From Leptobrachium leishanense (lineage: Eukaryota; Chordata; Amphibia; Anura; Megophryidae), in the NCBI GenBank assembly GCA_009667805.1, contig CM019063.1:198551274-198615273 (forward strand): 64,000 nt of DNA, given 5' to 3'. The position numbers were made by a program, and so were the translations under genes. Position 1 is the first letter of the stretch, and every line of letters starts with the position of its first letter. This document shows positions 54,831 through 64,000 of the stretch, piece after piece. The notes under the pieces are model-generated. The model saw nothing but the letters and a program-made list of their open reading frames with translations. It was not told the origin of the DNA and did not search any database.

Positions 54831-55105
54831 TAGGGATGAGCAGAACACCCCCGTGTTCGGTTCGCATTCGAACTCGAACAATTTCAAAAGTTCGCGTTCA
54901 GACGCGAACACAATCCGAACTCCATGCAAGTCAATGGAACTCAAAAGTTCGGTTTTTAGAGTGCCCTGCAAGAGGGCATATATGCAAGATATTTGCCATA
55001 AAAGGTGTATGGGGGTCCGGGTAGTGCCCTGGGGGACAGGAAACAAGAAAAAAAGTTTTAAAAAAAGACGTTTTTAAAAGGAACAGTGATTTTCCTTTAA
55101 AAACA
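54831..55105 (-). mobile_element. Isolated right end of BED-type hAT
   Basis: TAGGGATGAGCAGAACACCC, then TTCGAA/GAACACG-rich sequence and AGTGCCCTGCAAGAGGGCAT. It matches the 3' region of 36600-36977 (inverted) and of 60013-60260. It is truncated at a family Y MITE. Confidence 0.8.
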
Positions 55106-55108
55106 GAT

Positions 55109-55452
55109 TAAGGCTAGTGTCAGACGAGTGTCTGTCTTTGGAGAGCGGAAGGAATGTCCCTGAGAGTGGATTTTCCTTCCACTTGACACCCGTCTGGCCA
55201 CCTCGCTGAGCGCACTCCGTGTGCCCAGCGCTGCAAGGCTCGAACCTCCTATGGAGAACCGCGCTTTGCAGCTCCATCAATGTCCATCCTAGCGCTTTGC
55301 CAGAGAAGCTTGGATAATGGACGCTTGTTGCGCACGCATTTCGTGCGCACAAGCGTGTGGCCTGCCCCGTTGCAGCGTCAAAACGCTGCGACGGGCGCCG
55401 GTAAGCATGTCAGTACGGGCGCACATAGCGTGCTCGTCTGACTCTGGCCTAA
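55109..55452. mobile_element. MITE family Y-like
   Basis: Left AGGCTAGTGTCAGACGAG and right complement AGGCCAGAGTCAGACGAG. The interior differs from other Y copies, so this is a subfamily. Non-coding. Confidence 0.6.
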
Positions 55453-55454
55453 GG

Positions 55455-56218
55455 CTTGGGTCAGACGAACGCATTCTGTGCAGAATGTGCGTCCGTGCAC
55501 AACGGACGTACTTTCTGACTGACAACAAAGTAGTGGCCACACGGTCCGTTTTTTTTTTTTGTCACTGACGGTTTTTTTTGACTGATGTAGATAAGAAATA
55601 AAATTAGTATGAAAAACATTTTGTCCGTCAAAAATGCTGTCCGTCTGACTTCGTTCCATCACTCACACGCAAAGCTATGCAGACGTTGTGGACGTGGCGC
55701 ACTCCACACGTCCGTTCTAGCGGATTTACGTTCTTGCGTCCATTTGCTGCGTCCGTTGTGCGTCCGCACTTCTGTGCGGACGTACTTTGAGTGTGGTCTC
55801 TATTGATCAGAATTGTATGCTATAATGCAGGCCTCAACACGGACATGAACACTGCGCTCGTCTGACCCGAGCCTTAACGTCCTTGATGGCATACAATTAT
55901 GATCAATAGAGACCCACACACGAAGTACGTCCGCACAGTAGTGCGGACGCACAACAGACGTGGGAAATGGACGCAAGTTAGGCAAGAACGTAAAACCGCT
56001 AGAATGGAAGTGTGGAGTGCGCCACATCCGCATAGCTTTGTGTGTGAGTGATGGAACGAAGTCAGATGGACTGCATTTTTGACAGACAAAATGGTTTTTC
56101 ATATTCATTTTATTTCCTAGTCACAAAAACGGACTGTGTGGCCACTACCTTGTCGTCAGTCAAAAAGTACGTCCATTGTGCACGGACGCACAGTATGCGT
56201 TCGTCTGACCCTAGCCTA
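55455..56218. repeat. Head-to-head pair of family Y-like elements
   Basis: Arm 55455-55832 and arm 55882-56218 are mutual complements along ~340 bp: GGGTCAGACGAACGCAT at the outer ends, TAGTGGCCACAC, TCCATCACTCACAC, GCGGACGTACTT, and CTCTATTGATCA at the inner ends. About 50 bp separate them, including a GCTCGTCTGACCCGAGCC terminus. They form a very long imperfect palindrome. Confidence 0.85.
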
Positions 56219-56526
56219 AACTGGAGAAGAAATGACGCTGCTGGGATGGTACCATTCCCACTTGCTATCCACATATCAGAATTAGAACAACGGCTGCACA
56301 ATCGGGCAAGAATAGTTTTCCTGGAGTGCTGGCCCTAGCGTTGCCAGATCAGCTATGTTTTCCTGGACATACATAATGTACTCCTGCTGATGTAGAATCC
56401 ACATCCATACCTATGTAGAATCCGTATGCAGCAGGTAAGGAATCCCATTTGCCCTGCCTTGTTTTCCTTCCTGCAACATATGAATTCCACATGTGGCAGG
56501 GCAGCACTTTTCTCTGTGTTCCCCTC

Positions 56527-58063
56527 CAGTGGCGTCACTAGGGTTGGTGTCACCCGGTGCGGTAACTTATGGTGTCACCCCCCCCCCCGAGTTTTACAGA
56601 TTTTTTTTAACTACTCTTACTCCTAAATCAGTACTCCCATATAACACTGAATGCTCATACACACAGTGCACATTACTGTGAGGTTTATTGCTGTGGAGCT
56701 CTCTCATATGCTCACACAACTTTTTGCCAGCTGCCAGCAAGTACGTTGCCTTTTCGAAGGCAGTGAAAGCACACATGGATATATATTGCCCCCAGCAGCT
56801 CTGGATATATATTGCCCCCAGCAGCTCTGGATATATTGCCCCAGCAGCTCTGGATATATTGCCCCCAGCAGCTCTGGATATATTGCCCCCAGCAGCTCTG
56901 GATATATATTGCCCCCAGCAGCTCACCCATGGATATATATTGCCCCCAGCTCACATATGGATATATTGCCCCAGTTCACAGTTATATATTGCCCCCAGCA
57001 GCTCACCCATGCATATATATTGCCTCAGCTCACATATGGATATATATTGCGCCTCAGCTCATACATGGATATATTGCCCCAGACCAGCTCACACATGGAT
57101 ATATTGCCCCAGACCAGCTCACACATGGATATATTGCCCCAGACCAGCTCACACATGGATATATTGCCCCAGACCAGCTCACACATGGATACTGCCCCCA
57201 GCACACATGGATACTGCCCCAGCTCCTCTCATGGATATTGCCCCAGCTCCTCTCATGGATACTGCCCCAGCTCCTCTCATGGATATACTGCCCCAGCTCC
57301 TCTCATGGATACACTGCCCCAGCTCCTCTCATGGATATACTGCCCCAGCTCCTCTCATGGATTTTGCCCCAGCTGCTCTCATGGATTTTGCCCCAGCTGC
57401 TCTCATGGATTTTTCCCCAGCTCATGGATATACTGCCCGAGCTCATGGATATACTGCCCCAGCTCATGGATATACTGCCCCAGCACCTCATGGATATGCC
57501 CCAGCACCTCATGGATATGCCCCAGCACCTCATGGATATGCCCCAGCACCTCATGGATATGCCCCAGCAGCTCATGGATTTGCCCCAGCAGCTCATGGAT
57601 TTGCCCCAGCAGCTCATGGATTTGCCCCAGCAGCTCATGGATTTGCCCCAGCAGCTCATGGATTTGCCCCAGCACCTCATGGATTTGCCCCAGCACCTCA
57701 TGGATTTGCCCCAGCACCTCATGGATTTGCCCCAGCAGCTCATGGATATGCCCCAGCAGATGGATACTGGCCCAACTCCTCATGGATATGCCCCAGCTCA
57801 CCTCCGCCGCGTTTTTTGCTCCCTCAGAGCGTCCGGCGGCACGCAGCTTGGGCGCTCGCCAGGGGGAGCCACGTGACCAGCTGCGATTGGCTGGTGACGT
57901 GTTTCCTCCAGGCGAGCGCCGAAGCTGCATGCTTCGGACGCTCGCAGGGAGCGAATACGCGGCGGAGGGTGAGACACCCGCCCTTAGGGTGACAGTGTCA
58001 CCCTAAAGGCGGGTGTCAACTGGTGCGGGCCGCACCCCCCGCCCCCACGTTACGACGCCAGTG
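56527..58063. mobile_element. Non-autonomous hAT with minisatellite (3)
   Basis: Flanked by TTCCCCTC at 56519-56526 and 58064-58071, a perfect 8-bp duplication. Ends: CAGTGGCGTC and the complement CACTGGCGTC; TGTCACCC blocks are repeated near both ends. The interior has one ACATTACTGTG unit, a 21-30-bp minisatellite and a GC-rich palindromic block (57820-57960). No transposase. Confidence 0.8.
56770..57805. repeat. 21-30-bp minisatellite
   Basis: Units evolve from GGATATATTGCCCCCAGCAG to GGATTTGCCCCAGCAGCTCA (21 bp). Because the core period is a multiple of three and lacks stops, several frames on both strands stay open for 350-450 codons. No composition or motif suggests a real protein. Confidence 0.9.
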
Positions 58064-58120
58064 TTCCCCTCTGCATGAAATGGTAATGTGTGCCCAGGAA
58101 AACATGGCCGACCTGGCAAC

Positions 58121-58485
58121 CATACCTCCTCCTCACTCCCCTCTAGAGCCATCACTAGATTAGAATGGACCTGATACGATTGGGTACATAGATTTTGTGT
58201 AAAGCTTGTGCACTTATGGGTGCTTATTTTATTTTTTTTTTGTAACCAAATCCTCATCATCTATAACTAAATCGGGTGATTTAAAAACTATAGATCTGTA
58301 TAGTGTTCTGATTTTTTTTTTTTTTTTTTTTTTTTTCTTTTTTCAGGGTGAGCGCAGCCATTCTGGTTTTGTATATTACATTTTGAGGACTGACTTGGTG
58401 CTGGATCTCTCCCTGCCCAAGGTGTCTCTTTGTAGGATGCCCAAAAAAGTTACGAGTAACGTTTTGCTATGACTAGTAGATTAAC
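58121..58485. other. Spacer with T-run
   Basis: Poly(T) near 58312-58340. No feature otherwise. Confidence 0.4.
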
Positions 58486-58640
58486 AGGGTTATTCAAAGA
58501 GAATCGAAAAGTCACCGTAAGTTCGGTGACTTTTCGTTCCCCGCACTTCGGGGAAATTCGGTGACCCTATTTCACTGACCCTGTGGTGTATTCAGCAAGC
58601 ACCGCAGGCAGTGGCGACTCTAGGAACAATATTTAGGGGG
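58486..58640. mobile_element. Transposon ends (family X-like and hAT-like)
   Basis: GGGTTATTCAAAGAGAATCG resembles the end of MITE X, with a hairpin AAAGTCACC..GGTGACTTT. CAGTGGCGACTCTAGG at about 58609 resembles a hAT terminus. Partners were not found. Confidence 0.4.
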
Positions 58641-60012
58641 GGCACATAAAATACCATAGTCAACTAATAATTTTCGCCACTAAATCGTACCACTGAAAAA
58701 AACGAATGGCCCTATCACCTGGCGTGAGCTAAAACGCCATCGCTAAAAGAAAAAGTTAGCACAAGTCACTAAAACTGATGACCTACTAACAGATCACCTT
58801 GTCCACGGGAGTCCATGTACAAGGTCATTTAGCGCATGCTAGGGAAACGCTAAGACCCGGGCTGAGACACAGCGCTAATGTGGTTGCGTACAGGATAGAA
58901 CTGTTTTTTTCCAGTGCAGAGTGCCGGGCCATACCTATCCCCTGCCCTCACAAGCTTGTATAAGTATGAACACATCCAGCGAAGAGCCCTCACCCCCTGC
59001 ATTATTAAAATCCTCTAAGGTGGCCGTATCATCGCTTGTTTATACAAGCACATATTAATTAAGGCTGATGGGCATTACATGATAAATGCTTCCCAACAGC
59101 ATGTAGAATCATTCTACTGCACTTAATAGATCCAAAAGGAAAGCCAGGTGAGCGACAATAACTTCCCTGCTGCAGCATATAAATAATACATGTTTCACGG
59201 TAAGACTTGTATCCATGTGTCCCTTTCAACATGGTCCACACAGTCACCCTAATAATCAACCGCTTCCATACTATGAATAACCCCTGCATAAAATGTTTAA
59301 AATTAGGCAATATATTAGAATTAGGACAATATGTCAATAAAGGATACATTTATAATATAGTCTACTGCAACAGCAGCGACCTTTGCTGACCAGATCCATT
59401 ACTATGGTTTATGGAGCTAAGAGAACACCTGTGCTGTATTCCTTTCAATTGCCTGTTAAATTTGGGCGAGGACCGTTTTTTTTTTTTTTTTGTAGTTAGC
59501 ACCAGAGTTTAGCAGTAGGTAAAATTCTGAAAATGGCATCGCTCAAAAAATTGGTGCAGGCACAAAGTTATTTGTTAGTTGCAAAAGCGCTAAAGATCTC
59601 TAGTGCTCCCCATGTTAAGTATAGGATGTGGGAAGTACAGTAAGCTTGCACTACGATCGCTAATAGCAATGCACTAAGTGATTTTTATTTTTTTCCTGTT
59701 TTCAGGCACTAGACTGAATTAATCTGGCGCTAAAGCAAAATAAATGCCAACCCCAGGTGATAGTTCCCTAAATAAGTATATAAAAATAAGATTCCAAAAC
59801 CCCAGAGTAAAGTGATGCAATGATACCTTTTTTTTTTATACTTAAATTCAATATTTTATTCGCCAGTGTCTGAGAACTGCTTCAGGGACTCCACTATTAG
59901 CAAATTACAGTGACCATTCGCTAAATAGGGAATTCACAATATTTATGGCAGAATGAATTCCCCAAAATGTGACGAAAAGCAAAGGATCTAAAGATTAATA
60001 GACCCTTAGGAT
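58641..60012. other. Mostly unrecognised DNA
   Basis: A weak family Z-like block is present at 59040-59240 and T-runs at 59476 and 59828. Short open frames lack recognisable domains. Confidence 0.4.
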
Positions 60013-60584
60013 TAGGGATGAGCCGAACACCCCCCGTGTTCGGTTCGAGCCCGAACTTCCCATTTGTCAAGTCAATGGGGCTGAAAATTCGTTTTTTTTA
60101 GAGTGCCCTCCAAGAGGGCATATATGCTAATATTTGCCTTTAAAGGTGTATGGGGGTCCGGCTAGTGCCCTGGGGGACAGGAAACCAGGATAAAGTTTTT
60201 AAAAAAACGTTTTTAAAGGGACAGTGAGTTTTCCATGAAATAAGGGTTAAAAATAAAAACGAAAAATTCCTTCGAATATCGTGCCTAGGAGGTCCCCATA
60301 ACCTGCTCGTGAAGTGGTGGATTTCTAGGATGTATAGAAACACTTAAAAACAAAAAAATGACGTTTCATATGACGGTAAATGCTTTTCCTTTAATCTATC
60401 CATAAACAACTGCTTGGGGCGGCAGCCTGTATGAAAAGACATTTTAGGACACGCAGAAAAAGTTTAGTGTTTTTTTGGGCTAAATTATTGTGAAACTTAT
60501 GCAGGCTTTGGATGAAAGTAACAATAGGTGCTTTAAAATTGGGCTTTTAGCGTCGGCAACAGTGCCGTCACACCGTAACCCCTC

Positions 60585-60985
60585 TGAGGATATGAATCTG
60601 ATACAGGCGTCAATGGCAGTGCACCCAGATATTGTGCCTTTAGTGCCAGGCATGCAAGTACTATCATACAGTAACCCCTCTGTGGTATTGTGGAAGAGTG
60701 CAGGGGTGGACCATGCGGTCCTATATTAAAAAGATATGAATCTGGTAATGGGCGTCAGTGCACCCAGATATTGTGCCTTTGGTGCCAGGCCATCAAGTAT
60801 CATCATACAGTAACCCCTCTGTGGTATTGTGGAAGAGTGCAGGGTTGGACCCTGCTGTTCAAAAAATTAAAATGATATAAATCTGGCACAGGCGTCAGTG
60901 CAGCCAAATATTGTGCCTTTCATGGCAGCAAGTGCATTCACACCATAACCCTTTTGTGGTATTGTGGAAGAGTTCAGTGCTGGAG
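60585..60985. repeat. ~139-bp tandem repeat
   Basis: The landmarks AGTGCACCCAGATATTGTGC and CAGTAACCCCTCTGTGGTAT recur about three times at ~139-bp spacing in the hAT 3' region. This is absent from the copy at 36304-36977, which has one unit-like stretch. Confidence 0.8.
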
Positions 60986-61014
60986 GTTTTGTGCATGCAG
61001 AAGACATACCCGAT

Positions 61015-63600
61015 CTATTCCGTTACTTCGGCATCAGGGGATTGATAGCTGCTGATCCAGGACTGATTCATTTTTATAAATGTCAGCCGTTCTTCAGAGT
61101 CGGTGGACAGACGCACTCTTTTGTCTGTGACAAAACCTCCAGCGGCACTGAACGTCCTTTCGGAAAGCACGCTAGATGAAGGGCAGCCTAGTAGCTGCAT
61201 AGCATATTGGCTAAGTTCTGGCCAGTGATCCAATCTCAACACCCAGTAAGCCAATGGATCATTTGCTGGAAAGGTATCCAGGTCTGCCCTTGCCCCTAGG
61301 TAGTCATGCACCATATGGTGAAGACACTGGCAATGGGTGCCTACATTTGACGTCCCTGGGCGTCGGACTAAAAAAATTTAAAAATGCATCAGTCAAGCGG
61401 CCCTGGCCTTCACCGCTATTCCTCTGATCACATGCAGCCTCAGAAGCACGTGTGTCAGCAGTAGCACTTGGTAATCTAACAGTGCCTGGAAAGGTGTTAC
61501 ACAAGTTTCGCTTTAGAGCGTCCTCAAGTTTTGTCATCCTGTACTCCCTCTGTGCGGGCAGGATGAGCTCTGCATCTTTCCCCTTGTATCGTGGATCAAG
61601 AAGGGTTGCCAACCAGTAATGACCCCTCTCCTTGATAGCACGAATCCTGGGGTCCTTTAGCAGGCTTTGCATCATTAGGGAGCCCATGCAGCGTAGGTTG
61701 GAGGTGGCATTAGCTGCCGAGTCTTCCTGGTCAATGAGGATGACCGTATCGTGCACTTCCTCCTCCCAGCCACGCACAAGCCCTTCTGTTTCTGAGCACA
61801 CAAAACCCTGCCTTGAGGAATCCCCACCTTCAATGCCCCCACTACTTAAATATTCCTCCTCTTTCTCCTCCTGTCTGATCTGAGTAGGACCCGCTGGAAT
61901 GCTGTCTGCGGAAAGACTGGGGCCTTGAGAGCTAGGGAAGGCCTCCTCTTCCTCCCGCTGCTCTGCCTCTAGAGCCACATCTATAATTCCCTGCAGAGTG
62001 TGCTCCAGCAGGAACACTAAAGGAATTGTGTCACTGATGCATGCACTGTCCCTGCTCACCATCCTCGTTGCCTCCTCAAATGGTGACAGTACAGTGCATG
62101 CATCCTTGATCATCAGCCACTGGGGGGGGGGGGAGAAACCAAGTTGACCTGAACCTGTCCTTGTGCCATACTCACACAGGTACTCGTTGATGGCCCTCTG
62201 CTGCTTGTGCAGATGCTGCAGCATTGCTAATGTCGAGTTCCACCTGGTGGGCACGTCACAGATCAGACGGTTTGTGGGAAGGTGGAATTCTCTTTGAATT
62301 TCTGCCAGGCGAACGCTTGCTGGGAATGACCGTCTGAAGTGGCTGCAGACTTTTCTGGCCTGGATGAGAAGCTCTGGCAGCCCTGGGTACTTGGTTAGGA
62401 AACGCTGTACCCCCAGATTTAGGACGTGTGCTAGGCATGGTACATGCGTCAATTTACCCTTGCCTAGGGCGGAGAGAAGGTTGCTGCCATTATCGCAGAC
62501 GATCATTCCCAGCTCAAGCTGGCGTGGTGTTAACCATCTCTGCACCTGCCCCTGCAGAGCTGACAAAATTTCTGACCCGGTGTGGCTCTTGTCCCCTAAA
62601 CAAACCAGCTCAAGCACAGTATGGCATCTTTTTGCTTGAGCCATTGCGTAGACCCTGTCAGGTGTGGGTTTAACTGCCACTTCGCCAGAGACAGAGGAGG
62701 AGGAGGAGGAAGAGGTGGTGTTGTTGGAGCAGACAGACCTCATACAAGCAGCTTTCTGGAGGCGTGGTGGATGAACAAGCTCCAGCACAGAGCCCCGTCT
62801 TGGATCCCTCCCAGCTGCAATCAGAGTTACCCAGTGTGCCGTGAAGGAAATGTAATGACCCTGTCCATGCTTGCTGGACCACGTGTCTAAAGTGACATGC
62901 ACCTTGCTGCTGACTGTCTTTCCCAATGACTGGATAACATTGTCTTCCACGTGCTGGTATAGTGCTGGAATGGCCTTGCGTGAAAAGTAATGGCGTTTTG
63001 GAACCTGCCACAGTGGTACAGCGCATTCAGCAAATTCACTGAAGGGAGCAGAGACCGCCAGCTGGAAAGGCAGCAGCTGCAATGCGAGTAATTTTGCTAA
63101 GCTGGCATTTAGACGCTGTGCTTGGGGATGGTTGGGACTATATTTTTTCTTTCGCTGCGGCAACGTAATCTGACTGCGTAAATCTTCAGCTACTGGGATG
63201 ATGTCATATTGTGAGGAAGGACCTGGTACATCCATTAATGTAGCATCATCCCTGTCGGTGGAGGTTGTAGGCAATTGCACGGCAGGACATACTGGGTGGG
63301 TAGAGACGGATGAGGAGGAGGAGAAGGAGGACCTACGCAAAGTTTTGCCCCAACGGGATGTGTGGCACTTGTTCATATGTCGCCTCAAGCACGTGGTACC
63401 CAAGTGTCCGGTGTTTATCCCACGCTTCAGCCTCCTCTGACATAGATTTCAAATAGCAACGCTGGGGTCTGATGCACAGTTCTTAAAGAACTCCCAGACA
63501 GCAGATTTCCTGCATGTGTTCTTTGAGACAACAGCGCTCTGCACCGTAGCAGCTCTGACATGTGATGCTTTGGACTGGCTAGTGCTACGTGTTGCAGACC
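61015..63600 (-). pseudogene. BED-finger hAT transposase, second copy
   Basis: The main open stretch (61304-63403, 699 residues) covers the end of the BED finger (TCLRRHMNKCH), VHVTLDTWSS, LGMIVCDNGSNLLSAL, PCLAHVLNL, VPTRWNST, WLMIKDACTVLSPFEEATRM and ATLLDPRYKGK. Here the C-run region that breaks the first copy is in frame. Defects: the first BED cysteine codon is a stop (TGA where the other copy has TGT), and a frameshift near 61345 moves the dimerisation segment (DPLAYWVLRLDHWPELSQ, SSSVLSERTFSAAGGFVTDKR) to another frame. The 'SER' arginine is intact, unlike in the first copy. Inactive. Confidence 0.9.
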
Positions 63601-64000
63601 CCGTTCAGAGGGCCAGCAGACAGATGTAAATACCATTATTATTGTAGAGTACCTGGAGCCTCCACCCTCCTAGTGTTTACATTAAGGATATCTCTTATTG
63701 TCTCCCATCTGACTCTCTGCACAGTTAATACAGCTGTATATAACATGGATTCTTTATTTTAAGTGTTTGGGAGTTACTTCCTGCTTTAGGCTTACCTGTA
63801 AAAACAGGAAAGAATCAGGAGACAGACAGATTGGCTGCTTGCTTCCACAGTATCCTCGTGGTTATGAGGGTAAGCAGGAACACATCACCAGTGCCACACC
63901 TATAATCTTCCCCCAATCCTTCCTGAACATAAGACCCTGTGCATCATAATAACAGTCCCCTGCTGCTGCTGCAGAGAGCTGCATTCTCATAGTGACTTGT
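63601..64000. other. Unrecognised window end
   Basis: No supported feature. Confidence 0.4.

Larger units (their letters stand above)
56334..58120. mobile_element. MITE family Z, interrupted
   Basis: Left CTAGCGTTGCCAGATCAGCT and right complement GGTTGCCAGGTCGGCCATGT. The two halves align with the intact copy at 45485-45730 (GCAGGGCAGCACTTTTC before, CTGCATGAAAT after the break). Confidence 0.65.
60013..63600 (-). mobile_element. BED-type hAT, second copy (5' lost)
   Basis: It starts at the right end TAGGGATGAGCCGAACACC (60013) and runs on the minus strand through a 3' region with a ~139-bp triplicated segment to the transposase. Homology to the first copy stops near 63600, before the N-terminus and the minisatellite leader, so the 5' part was deleted or replaced. 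No second terminus is visible in the window. Confidence 0.85.

Noticed and set aside
56651..58006. Long open frames (350-450 codons) in three plus-strand frames and on the minus strand
   Set aside because: They come from a stop-free minisatellite whose 21-bp period is a multiple of three; no domain, only GYAPAPH- or DLPQQLM-like periodic peptides.

Overview
This is repeat-dominated vertebrate nuclear DNA, most likely from an amphibian, probably an anuran with a large genome. Support: a single-exon bitter taste receptor (TAS2R) frame, a vertebrate-type tRNA-Thr(UGU), Tc1/mariner, piggyBac, hAT and Ty3/gypsy elements, several LINE lineages, hammerhead-like ribozyme repeats and very abundant minisatellites. 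There is no bacterial operon structure. All family calls rest on recognition of motifs in the sequence; no search was run. Only two features look like functional host genes: TAS2R (3083-4087, minus) and tRNA-Thr(UGU) (49391-49463, minus).

Layout. 1-1224: minisatellite running into a hAT-like end. 1.5-2.1 kb: foldback MITE. 2.5-5.1 kb: TAS2R between LINE tails. 5.8-6.7 kb: a MITE (family X) interrupted by a piggyBac-type MITE. 7.08-8.73 kb: a dead Tc1 element with long inverted repeats. 9.09-14.58 kb: a 5.5-kb piggyBac element holding a chain of hairpins, a telomere-like array, a truncated transposase and two related ~385-bp satellites. 14.6-21 kb: MITEs, LINE tails and a solo gypsy LTR (18180-19312). 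21-29 kb: hammerhead-bearing repeats (one pair as a palindrome), degenerate LTR-retroelement pieces, a solo LTR (24909-25736) and piggyBac-type hairpin chains.

29.28-36.98 kb: a BED-finger hAT transposon with a perfect 8-bp target duplication and a 2.2-kb internal tandem duplication. 37.98-43.59 kb: a young Ty3/gypsy-type element with near-identical 1074-bp LTRs, a PNMA-like gag and an open integrase frame, but no protease, reverse transcriptase or RNase H. 43.8-44.8, 51.4-54.1 and 56.5-58.1 kb: three non-autonomous hAT-like elements, each with 8-bp target duplications and each filled by its own minisatellite. 45.8-48.9 kb: a LINE fragment split by a half-LINE insertion (ORF1 and poly(A) tail, no ORF2, 13-bp target duplication). 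49.4-50.8 kb: tRNA-Thr and mostly unrecognised DNA. 54.8-56.2 kb: hAT end and palindromic MITEs. 60.0-63.6 kb: a second, minus-strand copy of the BED hAT, broken differently from the first.

The elements do not form a pathway. The window is best read as a record of layered insertions in which many junctions (TTAA, 8-bp hAT, 4-5-bp LTR and 13-bp LINE duplications) are still readable. The most interesting items are the half-LINE, the hammerhead-like repeats, the minisatellite-filled hAT elements, the hairpin chains and telomere-like array in piggyBac elements, the hAT internal duplication and the PNMA-like gypsy element.
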